Shown: positions 51,919-61,438 of the stretch, piece after piece | Position numbering within the stretch: position 1 is the first letter of the stretch | Layout: each line of letters starts with the position of its first letter | From: Chitinophagaceae bacterium | Lineage (GTDB): Bacteria; Bacteroidota; Bacteroidia; Chitinophagales; Chitinophagaceae | Length of the DNA: 64,000 nucleotides | Assembly: GCA_947454235.1 (NCBI GenBank) | Contig: CANGIY010000010.1 | Span: 62,001 to 126,000, forward strand | Direction: 5' to 3' | Program-made: the position numbers and the translations under genes | Notes under the pieces: generated by a model | Databases searched by the model: none | Told to the model about the DNA's origin: nothing | What the model saw: the letters and a program-made list of their open reading frames with translations, nothing else

Positions 51919-54900
51919 TTAATCCCCCAATTCAACATCATTGGTGAACCAAGGGCATGAATCTGCGTTCTTGCTGTATTCCCAGTAGAACGGAGTGCGT
52001 TTTTTATCGGTGTTACCCACTTCATTCATGGTTTCACAATTATACAAACGACCATTCACCATCGTAAAGTGCACTGATTCGGTGTTGTAGATATTTTCAA
52101 GTGGGTTTTTGTCCATAATCAAAAGGTCAGCCAGTTTTCCTTTCTCCAGCGAACCAATGTATTTGTCAAAACCTAGGCTTTTAGCCGGGTTAATGGTAGC
52201 CGTTTTCAGGGCATCCATAGGTGCCATGCCGCCTTGTGCCATCATCCATATTTCCCAATGCGCTCCAATACCTTGTATTTGACCGTGGGCACCCATGTTA
52301 ATCAGCACATTGTTGTTGATTAACTTCCTCAAAGTACGTGAAACCTGCATGTGTCCGTTTTCGTATTCTTCTTCAGGAGCCATAGTACGGTGGCGGGCGC
52401 GTGTTTCAATTACAGCCCTTGGCGTAAATTTCAACAATCTCTCTTTTTCCCAAACATTGGTGTGTTGGTACCAGTAGTTTTCACCTGAAAGTGCACCATA
52501 GCAAACTATCAAAGTTGGGGTATTAGCTGTTTTTGAATGCCTCCAGAATTGCAGTGCGTCGTCGTACAATGTAGCAATTGGAATATTGTGCTCAATTGTA
52601 GTATGTCCATCGGCTATCATACCCAGGTTGTGGTAATAAAACGAGCCCCCTTCTGGTACGACTTCCATTTTGAGTTCGCGGGCAGCTTCAATAATCATTT
52701 GGTTTTGCTCCCTGCGCGGTTGGTTGTAGCTTTTTACACTAAATGCCCCGAATGCCTGTGTGCGGCGCAATGCACTTTTTGCATCTTCATACGAATTCAC
52801 AACAGCCTTAAAGTCGCCATCAGCACCGTAAAGAATAGTGCCTGTAGAAAATACACGTGGGCCCACCATGTCGCCCGTTTTTACCAATTCGCTTTGTGCA
52901 AATACAAGTTCGCTGTTGGCACTAGGGTCGTGCATGGTTGTTACACCATAGGCAAGGTTAGTATAGTATGGCCAGTGTTTATCAGGCGTAATTCCGCTGC
53001 GGAAGTGACCAGCATGTGCGTGGGCGTCAATGAAGCCCGGCATTATTGTTTTACCTGAGCAATCCATCTCCTTAGCGCCGGCAGGTATTTTCACCTCGCC
53101 GTATTTGCCGATGTCTGCAATTTTGTTGCCGTCAACAATTACAACACCATTTTCAATCACTTTTGCGTCTCCCATTGTTATGATGCGTGCGTGAGTAAAT
53201 GCCATTAAACCTTTAGGTTTGTCTTTTTTGGCGTACAAACCAATGTCAATGCCTTTTTCAGGTGCTTTAAACAAAGAATCAGGTTTACCGGCTACAAAGT
53301 CAAAACGGTCTTCGAGATTTATTGTATAGTATTGTTCGCCTAGCGTATAATGCAGGCTTTTGTTATCAGCACTCCAATGAAGGTTGTAGCCAGCATCTTT
53401 CGATACTTTCTTAACCGGAAGGTCAGAGGCGTCGTCACTTAGATTAATAGTCTTACCTGTTCTAGGTATTGGGGTAACAAATACATTGAATAGGTTAGAG
53501 TAAGCTACCCATTCTCCATTTGGAGACACAGTAAACTGACCCGCATAGGTACTTTTGAACAAGCTCTTTTCATGGTTGCCGTCAAGGTCGCAAGTATTAA
53601 AACGTTTTTCGGGCCAGTCGCCCGCTTGGTAGTAAATTGATTTGCAATCAGGCGCAAAAACAGCGTCATCGCCATTTTCAGTAATAAAAGTTTCTTCACC
53701 ACCATTCGCCGACATTCTGTAAATACCCGGTTTTATGGTATAGGTATTACCCATCACATTGCTGCTGCCTTCTTTCGAGTACAGCAACAGTTTGCCATCC
53801 GGGGAAAAGCGTGGCGTGCGGTACAAACCTTTTTTAGTAGTCAGTACAACCGGTTTGCCAATTTTCGGGAATCCAATTTTCTTAATTGTTCCGGTCAGGC
53901 TATCGTCCCATGTTACATAAACCAGGGCCTTGCCATCAGGAGAGAATGAAGGCTCGAACTCATGTTCTTTAGCATCTGTAATTCTGGTTACACTACCATC
54001 TTTGAGGTTCTTTTTCCAAAGATGACCTATTGCATTAAATACCACCCAGTTCCCGTCAGGCGAGGTAACTGCATTGCGTATTACGTGTACCTTAATTGAA
54101 TCTTCATCTAAATTTTGTTGGAACCGTACAGCTTCTGTGATGTGGGTTTTTACATGGCAGGTAAACGGTATTTCAGTGGCATCGTCAAACTTCCCAACGT
54201 TTACTTTCATGATTTTACCCTGAGCCCAAACTGCGATTTCTTTATCTCCCGGCATCCATGAAAATCCCGTATAAATCCCGAAAATCGTCCAAGCTTCAGC
54301 TTGGTCTTTAGAGAGTTTATCATAAATAGGCCACTCTTCGCCTGTTTCTAAATTACGCAGAAACAACACCGATTTGGTACGCACCCTGCGCACAAACGCC
54401 AGTGTTTTACCGTCGTGTGATACTTGTGGTCTGAACGCACTTCCCGGTCCTCCCGTTACGGTTTCAATGGTGCCCTTCTTGCGGTCAAAACGTTTAATGA
54501 CGAATATTTGATTGTTGGGGTCTTTGTTGTATTGAAAATAACCGCCGGGATAAACATCTTCACTGTAATAGATGTATTGCCCATCGGGTGAAAAACATGG
54601 TTCGTTCAGGTCTTGCTGGTCGTTTTTACGACTTGTAAGCTGAATGCCGCCGCCTCCCGTTTTATGGTAAATCCATAGTTCTCCTGCTCCCAGCGATCTG
54701 CCTGAAGTGTAGTGTTTGCGTGCAACAAGGTAATTGCCATCTGGCGACCAAACAGCGTTATTCAACAAACGGAAATTCTCCTTGGTTATCTGTGTCGCAT
54801 GGCTTCCGTCTTTATCCATGCTCCAAATATTATCGCCTCCACCGGCATCTGATGTGAAAAGTATCTTTTTACCATCGGGACTGTAACGAGGTTGAACCTC

Positions 54901-55167
54901 CATTGCCATACCTTGCCTAATTACTTTTGCTTCGCCACCTTTCGAAGGAATGGTGTAAATATCTCCAAGTAGGTCAAATGCAATTTCGCTGCCATCAGGA
55001 GACACATCAAGGTTCAGCCAGGTGCCTTCATTGACATTGAAAGTATAGTCTTGACCGGGGCCACCGGGATTGTTGACATCCCATTTCTTTTTTTCTTTTT
55101 CCTGTCCGTTTGAAAGGAATGGAAGTGCGATTGACAACCCCAGTACAAGTAATTTATTGATGCGCAT
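51919..55167 (-). CDS. Secreted TolB-like beta-propeller fused to amidohydrolase
   Basis: A 1082-residue exported enzyme. A signal peptide (~1-21) is followed by repeated WD40/PD40 blades (~45-610; SPDGSEIAF, SPDGKKILFTSDAGG, SPDGNYLVARKHY, SPDGQYIYYSEDV, SPDGKALVYVTWD). An amidohydrolase domain follows (~680-1045), with the first metal ligands in IMPGFIDAHAHAGHFRSG, then VVPEGGSFYYHN, IEHNIPIA and a closing LADLLIMDKNPLENIY. The fold points to hydrolysis of an amide, peptide or cyclic substrate in the periplasm or outside. Single-gene transcription. The fused form is known in several Bacteroidota; the substrate is unknown. Confidence 0.9.
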   Translation of the reverse strand: MRINKLLVLGLSIALPFLSNGQEKEKKKWDVNNPGGPGQDYTFNVNEGTWLNLDVSPDGSEIAFDLLGDIYTIPSKGGEAKVIRQGMAMEVQPRYSPDGKKILFTSDAGGGDNIWSMDKDGSHATQITKENFRLLNNAVWSPDGNYLVARKHYTSGRSLGAGELWIYHKTGGGGIQLTSRKNDQQDLNEPCFSPDGQYIYYSEDVYPGGYFQYNKDPNNQIFVIKRFDRKKGTIETVTGGPGSAFRPQVSHDGKTLAFVRRVRTKSVLFLRNLETGEEWPIYDKLSKDQAEAWTIFGIYTGFSWMPGDKEIAVWAQGKIMKVNVGKFDDATEIPFTCHVKTHITEAVRFQQNLDEDSIKVHVIRNAVTSPDGNWVVFNAIGHLWKKNLKDGSVTRITDAKEHEFEPSFSPDGKALVYVTWDDSLTGTIKKIGFPKIGKPVVLTTKKGLYRTPRFSPDGKLLLYSKEGSSNVMGNTYTIKPGIYRMSANGGEETFITENGDDAVFAPDCKSIYYQAGDWPEKRFNTCDLDGNHEKSLFKSTYAGQFTVSPNGEWVAYSNLFNVFVTPIPRTGKTINLSDDASDLPVKKVSKDAGYNLHWSADNKSLHYTLGEQYYTINLEDRFDFVAGKPDSLFKAPEKGIDIGLYAKKDKPKGLMAFTHARIITMGDAKVIENGVVIVDGNKIADIGKYGEVKIPAGAKEMDCSGKTIMPGFIDAHAHAGHFRSGITPDKHWPYYTNLAYGVTTMHDPSANSELVFAQSELVKTGDMVGPRVFSTGTILYGADGDFKAVVNSYEDAKSALRRTQAFGAFSVKSYNQPRREQNQMIIEAARELKMEVVPEGGSFYYHNLGMIADGHTTIEHNIPIATLYDDALQFWRHSKTANTPTLIVCYGALSGENYWYQHTNVWEKERLLKFTPRAVIETRARHRTMAPEEEYENGHMQVSRTLRKLINNNVLINMGAHGQIQGIGAHWEIWMMAQGGMAPMDALKTATINPAKSLGFDKYIGSLEKGKLADLLIMDKNPLENIYNTESVHFTMVNGRLYNCETMNEVGNTDKKRTPFYWEYSKNADSCPWFTNDVELGD

Positions 55168-55317
55168 TACGGAGATATTTGGCTATAAAGATAGAAAAAC
55201 ACTTTAACCAGTTATTACCCCTTTTTGCGTGATTGCTTAATAATTCGGAAACATTGCAGTAACTATTTCGTTACAATCGAATAATGTAAAGTTAAAATAC
55301 GACGTTGCCCCAGCCGC

Positions 55318-55325
55318 TAATTTTG
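55318..55325 (+). promoter_or_regulatory. -7 promoter box of the TonB-dependent receptor gene
   Basis: TAATTTTG matches TAnnTTTG and lies 14 nt before the ATG at 55340. No good -33 element was seen. Confidence 0.45.
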
Positions 55326-55339
55326 CGCAAAACTTTCAC

Positions 55340-58177
55340 ATGAGGATTTTTTCGACCATTTTTCTCTTTTTATTGATTGCTCAAGTAGGTTTCGGCGCTG
55401 TGGTAAAAGGTACAGTAACCGATGCTAAAGACAATTCGCCACTTGTTGGGGTTGTTATTTCTTATCAATTAGCAAGCGGTGAAAAAGGTGGTGCAATAAC
55501 TGACATAGACGGTAAGTATGAAATTGCTTTAAAAGAAGGCAATCATACTTTGTTGTTCAGTTACATTTCTTATGTGGCACAAGAAGTAAAAGTAGAGGTG
55601 AAAAAGGGTGCGGAGCTTTTACAAGATGTTAAGTTGAGTCAGTCGGTGACAGAAATGAAATCGGTAGAAATTAAAGCCTCAAAAATTACACATACCGAAA
55701 GTGCAGTAATCAATGAGATTAAGGCGAGTACTGCAGTTGTTAGCGGAACTGGTTCTTCGCAAATTTCAAAAACAATGGACAGGAATGCGGCAGACGTTGT
55801 GAAACGTATTCCGGGGGTATCTATCAAAGACGAAAAATTTGTCATTATTCGCGGTTTGCCTGACAGATACAATACTGTTTGGTTGAATGACGCCGGGACA
55901 CCAAGTGCCGAAGACGATAGAAAATCGTTTTCATTCGATATCATCCCTGCTGGCTTAATTGAAAGGATTTTGGTCTATAAAACACCTTCGGCCGAGCTGC
56001 CGGGCGATTTCGCCGGAGGCATGGTGAAGATTTACACGACCACGTTTCAGGATAAAAACCAGTTGACTGCCAGCTTTCAAACTTCGAGCAGAGAGTTTAC
56101 TACAGGTAGTGCTTTCGCTACTTCAAAAACTTCTTCTTCCGATTGGTTGGGTTACGACAAGGGTATAAGAACGCTTCCAACGGGTCTCAATAGCCCCGTA
56201 CATTGGAATGATGCTAATGCTGCTACCGAATCAAAATCTTTTGGTAACGACTGGGCTATAGGTAAATCAACTGCGGCACCAGATAAGAGGTTTTCTGCAT
56301 CTTATACCGGAGGTAAGAAATTGGGTAAGGTGAGAATAGGCAATACGTTCGGCGTTACATACGCTAATACATCTAACGTGAACAACATGGCGCGTGGTAG
56401 CTGGGATGAAACAGGCAAACGTTGGGATTATTACTTCAACGATAGGGTTTCATCATCTTCTGTTAATGCTGGCGTTCTTGAAAATCTTGGTGTGATGTTT
56501 GGAAACTCAAAAATCGAGTTCAAAAACTTGTACAATCAAATTGGAAAGAATACAGTTTTAGAACGTTCGACCGATGTTGCTAAGATTGATTTTGAAAGTG
56601 ACCCGATGATAAAAGGGTACATGCTTTCTTACGACAGCCGCGCCACATATTCTAGTCAGTTGAGCGGTACCCATAAAACAAAGAACGAGCGCACCACCTA
56701 CACATGGACTTTTGGTTACAACGATGTATTCAGGAATATTCCTGATACACGCCGCATTAAATATGCCCGCGCAGCCGGCGACACCGATGAATCGCATTAT
56801 TCAGCAGCCGTTCAGTCGGTTGCCAATGCTATTGACGGTGGCGGTAGGGTGTACACGCAATTGTTTGAGAAACAGAAAATATTCTCTCATCAATTCACCC
56901 ACATTTTCCAACTGAAAGACAGTTTTAAAATTACCCTGAATGCAGGTAACTACGTAGAGTACAGAAGCCGTGCTTCAGAAACCCGCAACTTTTCATACAT
57001 CATTAAGCCCGGTGCGAACGCGTTCAATTTCAAACGCCTCGGCATTAATGATATTTTTGCTGATACGAACGTTGGAGGTGCGAAGTCATTCCTTGTTGAT
57101 GAGTCTACTTCTGCAAGCGATAAATACAGCGCATCTAACAAACTCATTGCTTCATTTGTTTCATTAAATATTCCTGTCACTAAAAAGCTGAACGCTATTG
57201 CGGGAATCAGGCACGAATACAATGAATTTGCATTGGTAGGTTACAACAGCACAAGCGCTTTAAAGCCTGAATCAAAAACCAACTTTTTGTTACCATCGTT
57301 GAATATCTCTTACAATTTCAATGAGAAATCGTTGTTGCGTGCAGCTTATGGTTACACATTAAACCGCCCTGAATTCAAGGAGGCCGCACCATTTAACTAC
57401 TACGATTTCTCTGAGATTTTCATGGTGAAGGGTGCTCTTTACCCTTCAACAGTCAACGGACAATCGGGCGATACTTTGGCGGTAGCTAAAATCCATAATA
57501 TCGATTTCAGGTACGAATTCTATCCAAGGCCGGGTGAAATGATGCATGCAGGTTTCTTCTACAAAAAGATTCTTGACCCAATTGTAAGAACCTATGACCT
57601 ACAATCGAATGGCGATAATAAAGCGGTTACTTATTTCAACGGTACTAGTGCTTATTGCTATGGCTTTGAATTTGATATGCGCAAGAACCTGACGTTCCTG
57701 GACAATAAACTGGGTACGCAATTCTTCAAAGACTTAAATGTGATTGCCAACGTCGCTATCTCTAAAAGCGAGATGCTCATTGATACCAACCAAAAACCGG
57801 GTGAAATTGCAAAATCAACTTTTCAGGGGCAATCACCGTACCTCGTGAATGCAGGAGTTTACTATCAAAACGACAAATCGGGTATCAAAAGTTCGTTGTT
57901 GTATAATGTCTATGGTGCACGTTTGTTTGCCCTCGGTAATAATCAACCTAATGGTTTCAGTATGGGAGAATTGCCATTCCATTCACTGGATATGACTATC
58001 TCGAAGCAGTTCTTCAAGCACTATGTGCTGAATTTCGGTATCCAAAATTTGCTCGGATCAGAGATTAAGTTCGTTGATGATATCAACAAAGACGGCAAGT
58101 TCGATAATAGCGACAAGGTTCGTCAGTCGTATCACCCGGGCCGTTACTATACGCTTGGCGTGAAAATTAACTTCTAA
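55340..58177 (+). CDS. TonB-dependent outer-membrane receptor
   Basis: A 945-residue receptor. A signal peptide (IFLFLLIAQVGFGA) precedes a carboxypeptidase-regulatory-like domain (~20-105; VKGTVTDAKDNSPLVGVVIS, GKYEIALKEGNHTLLFSYIS). The plug (~125-235) has AADVVKRIPGVSIKDEKFVI and RGLPDRYNTVWLNDA. A 22-strand-type barrel ends with GRYYTLGVKINF. It takes up a ligand with TonB energy. There is no SusD-like gene beside it. The following gene encodes a T9SS-sorted beta-helix protein, so a receptor plus surface-protein pair is likely. The substrate cannot be told from the sequence. Confidence 0.93.
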   Translation: MRIFSTIFLFLLIAQVGFGAVVKGTVTDAKDNSPLVGVVISYQLASGEKGGAITDIDGKYEIALKEGNHTLLFSYISYVAQEVKVEVKKGAELLQDVKLSQSVTEMKSVEIKASKITHTESAVINEIKASTAVVSGTGSSQISKTMDRNAADVVKRIPGVSIKDEKFVIIRGLPDRYNTVWLNDAGTPSAEDDRKSFSFDIIPAGLIERILVYKTPSAELPGDFAGGMVKIYTTTFQDKNQLTASFQTSSREFTTGSAFATSKTSSSDWLGYDKGIRTLPTGLNSPVHWNDANAATESKSFGNDWAIGKSTAAPDKRFSASYTGGKKLGKVRIGNTFGVTYANTSNVNNMARGSWDETGKRWDYYFNDRVSSSSVNAGVLENLGVMFGNSKIEFKNLYNQIGKNTVLERSTDVAKIDFESDPMIKGYMLSYDSRATYSSQLSGTHKTKNERTTYTWTFGYNDVFRNIPDTRRIKYARAAGDTDESHYSAAVQSVANAIDGGGRVYTQLFEKQKIFSHQFTHIFQLKDSFKITLNAGNYVEYRSRASETRNFSYIIKPGANAFNFKRLGINDIFADTNVGGAKSFLVDESTSASDKYSASNKLIASFVSLNIPVTKKLNAIAGIRHEYNEFALVGYNSTSALKPESKTNFLLPSLNISYNFNEKSLLRAAYGYTLNRPEFKEAAPFNYYDFSEIFMVKGALYPSTVNGQSGDTLAVAKIHNIDFRYEFYPRPGEMMHAGFFYKKILDPIVRTYDLQSNGDNKAVTYFNGTSAYCYGFEFDMRKNLTFLDNKLGTQFFKDLNVIANVAISKSEMLIDTNQKPGEIAKSTFQGQSPYLVNAGVYYQNDKSGIKSSLLYNVYGARLFALGNNQPNGFSMGELPFHSLDMTISKQFFKHYVLNFGIQNLLGSEIKFVDDINKDGKFDNSDKVRQSYHPGRYYTLGVKINF

Positions 58178-58211
58178 AAATTGATATTTTTTAGATAATA
58201 TTCCGTTAATA

Positions 58212-58239
58212 TAGAATTAATATTCTAAAAATAAATTTG
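58212..58239 (+). promoter_or_regulatory. Promoter region with dyad before the beta-helix protein gene
   Basis: TAAATTTG at 58232-58239 matches TAnnTTTG, 20 nt before the ATG. Directly upstream, TAGAAT-TAAT-ATTCTA (58212-58227) is a 6-bp dyad lying where a regulator could block polymerase. It could instead be the 3' hairpin of the receptor gene. Confidence 0.45.
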
Positions 58240-58259
58240 CTAAAATTTTATAACAGAAA

Positions 58260-60155
58260 ATGAAGAAAGTTTTACTTGGACTTAGTTTAGCTGTCCTCAG
58301 CACATTGAGTGCAAATGCTTACACTACTGTAGTTGTACGCGACAGTATTTCTACAAACACGCATTGGACTTGCGACAAACAGTACTTGTTACAAGGTTAT
58401 GTTTATGTAACAGCAGGTGCATCTTTGACTATCGACTCAGGTGTAATTATCAAAGGCGATAAAGACACAAAAGGTACTTTGATTGTTGAAAGAGGTGCAC
58501 AACTCCATGCAATGGGTACACGTAATCACCCTGTTGTGTTCACATCTAATCAGCCGGCAGGCGCTCGTTCTTATGGCGATTGGGGTGGTGTAATTCTTTG
58601 TGGTAACGCTCCTGTGAATTGGACTTCAGGACAAGGTCAGGTTGAAGGTGGTCCTCGTTCGTTTTATGGTGGTACTAACCCGGCTGATAACAGCGGTGAA
58701 ATGCACTTTTGTAGAATTGAATTTGGTGGAGTAGCATTCTCGCCAAACAATGAGGTGAATGGTCTTACTTTCTGCGGAGTTGGTTCTGCAACTCAAATCG
58801 ACCATATTCAGGTTTCTTACAGCGGTGATGATAGCTACGAGTGGTTTGGCGGTGCAGTAAACTCTAAATACATGGTGGCACTTGCAGGTTGGGACGATGA
58901 CTTCGATACCGATAACGGTTATGTAGGTCTCAATCAGTTCATGGTAGGTTTGCGCGATCCTTATGCTGCTGACCAAAGTGGTTCTAAAGCATTCGAAAGC
59001 GACAGCTACCAATCGGGTACTGCTACTGGTTTGAGCGGTGATACTTCTCACATCACTAAACCTGTATTTTCAAACTGTACAATCATTGGTCCATTGGTGA
59101 ACCCAGGTTCAACAGCTTACGATCCTCAGTTTGTGGCATGCGCACAAATCCGTCGTGGTAGTGCTATCAGCATTCTTAATAGTATTCTTTGCGGTTACCC
59201 TGCTGGTTTGTTGATTGATGAATCTTCTTCTTCTTTCGGTTCTACAGTAGCAAACATTGGTAACGGAGTAATGCAGTTCCGTAATAACATTATTGCTGGT
59301 ATGGCTACTTCTACTTCATTTAATAAAGATGTTGTATTCGTAAAAGACGGTGCTCGTTCTTTAACTTCGACTTCTACAATTGCCGATACAACGTCATCAG
59401 GTACCAACTGGTTAGCACTTACTAACAACGGTACTGATAGTTTCTCTGGTCCTTACAACTGGTTGCACAATCGCGCTTTCAAAAATGTTCAGTATACTAC
59501 CGAACAAACTGGCGTTCGTTTGTCAAATCCGTTTAACCTTACTAACCCTGGTATGGTGCCAACAAGTACTTCTCCAGTAGTTTATAACTCTACACACTTC
59601 GCTAGCTGGGGTACTGGTGTAAACGATGTATTTAACCCATCATTGCCTATTAGCTACGATACTACTTCTCCATCAACTTACAATGTTCCGGGTGTTGCTC
59701 CTGATTTCAGTACATCAAAAGCAGCAAATGCTTTCTTCGATCGAGTTAATTATGTAGGTGCATTCCCAGGTACTGGTCGCAGCACAGACAACTGGATGTA
59801 TGGCTGGTGCAATTTCGATCCGTTGAACGAGAACTACGATATCACTTGCTATACTGCTGATACTTCACACCTCGCTGTTGGCGCAGTTTACGCTCCAGTG
59901 TCAACATTCGCTAAAGTTTATCCTAACCCTGCTGAAGGTTCTGCTACTATCGCATTAGATGTAAACCACACTTCAGTAGTTAAAGTTGAAATTTACGATA
60001 TGTCAGGTCGTTCAGTAATGCAGGTTTGCAACAACAACTTGAACGCAGGTTCTTACACATTCGATATTTCAACTGTTGATATGAAGCCAGGTAACTACGT
60101 TATCTCAATCTTATCAGACGAGAAACACAAAATTTTGAAGTTCGTTATTAAATAA
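58260..60155 (+). CDS. Secreted beta-helix-like protein with T9SS sorting domain
   Basis: A 631-residue exported protein with a signal peptide (~1-20). The middle carries right-handed beta-helix style repeats (GVIIKGDKDTKGTLIVERGA; GDWGGVILCGNAPVNWTSGQ; CRIEFGGVAFSPNNEVNGLT; HIQVSYSGDDSYEWFGG). The C-terminal T9SS type A domain is FAKVYPNPAEGSATIALDVN ... GNYVISILSDEKHKILKFVI. Codon use is strongly biased towards few T- and A-ending codons, more than in the neighbours, which suggests very high expression. It follows a TonB receptor gene by 82 nt and has its own promoter and terminator. Likely a surface protein working with that receptor; the ligand is unknown. Confidence 0.88.
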   Translation: MKKVLLGLSLAVLSTLSANAYTTVVVRDSISTNTHWTCDKQYLLQGYVYVTAGASLTIDSGVIIKGDKDTKGTLIVERGAQLHAMGTRNHPVVFTSNQPAGARSYGDWGGVILCGNAPVNWTSGQGQVEGGPRSFYGGTNPADNSGEMHFCRIEFGGVAFSPNNEVNGLTFCGVGSATQIDHIQVSYSGDDSYEWFGGAVNSKYMVALAGWDDDFDTDNGYVGLNQFMVGLRDPYAADQSGSKAFESDSYQSGTATGLSGDTSHITKPVFSNCTIIGPLVNPGSTAYDPQFVACAQIRRGSAISILNSILCGYPAGLLIDESSSSFGSTVANIGNGVMQFRNNIIAGMATSTSFNKDVVFVKDGARSLTSTSTIADTTSSGTNWLALTNNGTDSFSGPYNWLHNRAFKNVQYTTEQTGVRLSNPFNLTNPGMVPTSTSPVVYNSTHFASWGTGVNDVFNPSLPISYDTTSPSTYNVPGVAPDFSTSKAANAFFDRVNYVGAFPGTGRSTDNWMYGWCNFDPLNENYDITCYTADTSHLAVGAVYAPVSTFAKVYPNPAEGSATIALDVNHTSVVKVEIYDMSGRSVMQVCNNNLNAGSYTFDISTVDMKPGNYVISILSDEKHKILKFVIK

Positions 60156-60181
60156 AGTGTTTGTTTTATTTCACAGATTAC

Positions 60182-60217
60182 GCCGGTGCAATTTTAATTG
60201 CACTGGCTTTTTTTTTT
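60182..60217 (+). terminator. Rho-independent terminator of the beta-helix protein gene
   Basis: A 12-bp stem with one G-U pair (GCCGGTGCAATT, loop TT, AATTGCACTGGC) is followed by ten T's. The T run overlaps the stop codon of the convergent GldN-like gene. Confidence 0.92.
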
Positions 60218-60842
60218 AGTTCTCTACCAAAATGTCGTTCCATAGTTTTAGGAACAAATTGGCATTCGGGTTCGAAGCTTCAAATTTCTGCAAGTACGGT
60301 GCGGCTTCCTCATATTTTATCCACGTCACTGTTTGGTAGCCACGCAACTCATGGGTTTCCATTCCATACACTGCGCGTTTAGGACCAATGGCTATAATTT
60401 GCATCGATACCTTGCCCGTCGTTTTATTCATAGTCCAATCTTCCAAAATGCTGAAACGGTCCATGCCGTTATAGTCAGGGTCTCGTGTAATCACTCTTTG
60501 TACGCTTTTGCCGGTTACAGGATCTACCACATTCATGGTATCAGAAGGGCCACTCATTATTTCTTTCAGGTATTTTGGGTCGATTGTGCCGGTGAAGTTG
60601 CCGCTGTAGTCATACTTATAGCCGTGTGCCTTTCCTGAAATAACAGCCTGAATCAGCATTTCAGCCAGGTTTTGGTTAGCCCCTACATCTTGTTTTTTCT
60701 TGTTGTTGATCATCGAGGTGTCCGACAAAACAATTTCTCTTGAAATGGTTTTATGCCAATTCATGCTTGCTCCAGAAGTTTGTGCGTAAGTGCTGCACGT
60801 GCTGGCGCAAGCAATTACTAAAAGGAATGTTATCTTTTTCAT
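60216..60842 (-). CDS. GldN/PorN-like exported protein
   Basis: A 208-residue protein with a signal peptide (KKITFLLVIACASTCSTYAQ). The mature part resembles GldN, a periplasmic component of the T9SS ring. Shared features are an early LAEMLIQAVISGKAHGYKYD, the middle FSILEDWTMNKTTGKVSMQI, then IAIGPKR and a WIKYEEAAPYLQKFEASNPN close. It is shorter than typical GldN (about 300 residues) and is not next to gldK, gldL or gldM, so it is probably a paralogue or a relative. The resemblance is by eye. A longer start at 60851 adds three residues. Confidence 0.6.
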   Translation of the reverse strand: MKKITFLLVIACASTCSTYAQTSGASMNWHKTISREIVLSDTSMINNKKKQDVGANQNLAEMLIQAVISGKAHGYKYDYSGNFTGTIDPKYLKEIMSGPSDTMNVVDPVTGKSVQRVITRDPDYNGMDRFSILEDWTMNKTTGKVSMQIIAIGPKRAVYGMETHELRGYQTVTWIKYEEAAPYLQKFEASNPNANLFLKLWNDILVEN

Positions 60843-60919
60843 ATAATACAATAACCGCTAATTCCGCAAAATATTGTTTTTTGGTTAAAATAGTAGGAGA
60901 AATGGTATAGCATCATTCA

Positions 60920-60949
60920 TTGAACTTCATAGAAAGGCAGGTATTTTTA
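60920..60949 (+). promoter_or_regulatory. Promoter of arr
   Basis: TTG at 60920-60922, exactly 19 nt, then TATTTTTA at 60942-60949, one mismatch from TAnnTTTG. The arr ATG at 60975 lies 25 nt further. Confidence 0.5.
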
Positions 60950-60974
60950 CACCGTTCACCCCAAAAAACGCTCC

Positions 60975-61379
60975 ATGTCAACAACTGAAACAACAACTTA
61001 TTACCACGGCACGAAGGCGCAGCTTAGGATTGGCGACTCGTTGGTTCCAGGTTTTAATTCTAATTTCGGTAGTGGGAAGGCGGCAAAATACATTTACTTT
61101 TCAGCTACGCTTGATGCTGCAACGTGGGGTGCTGAGTTGGCACAGGGCGAGGGTAGAGGTCGTATTTATATTGTAACACCAACCGGTGCGTTTGAAGACG
61201 ACCCCAATTTGACCGATAAAAAGTTTCCCGGCAATCCCACCAAATCATACCGAACACTTACTGCATTGACAATTGTTGGTGAAGTAGAAAACTGGGTAGG
61301 TCACCCGATGGAGCAACTCGAACTAATGAAAGCCAATGTTGAGCGCATGAGGGCACAAGGTGTTGAGGCAATTGAATAA
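60975..61379 (+). CDS. arr: Rifamycin ADP-ribosyltransferase Arr
   Basis: A 134-residue enzyme that inactivates rifampicin by ADP-ribosylating its 23-hydroxyl with NAD+. The three catalytic positions of the H-Y-D type are present: His11 in YYHGTK, Tyr41 in IYFSATLDAATWGAELA, and Asp75/76 in FEDDPNLTDKKFPGNPTKSY. The length equals that of mycobacterial Arr. It sits alone between a GldN-like gene and a methyltransferase gene, with no integron or transposon signs and ordinary base composition, so it looks like a resident gene rather than a recent acquisition. Confidence 0.94.
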   Translation: MSTTETTTYYHGTKAQLRIGDSLVPGFNSNFGSGKAAKYIYFSATLDAATWGAELAQGEGRGRIYIVTPTGAFEDDPNLTDKKFPGNPTKSYRTLTALTIVGEVENWVGHPMEQLELMKANVERMRAQGVEAIE

Positions 61380-61400
61380 GTTGGTATAACACCTTACGCT

Positions 61401-61433
61401 TTGATATACATGATTGATTAATACCTAGCTTTG
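61401..61433 (+). promoter_or_regulatory. Promoter of the methyltransferase gene
   Basis: TTG at 61401-61403, a 22-nt spacer, then a perfect TAGCTTTG at 61426-61433. The ATG at 61439 is 5 nt further, so the mRNA would be almost leaderless. Confidence 0.5.
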
Positions 61434-61438
61434 TATCA

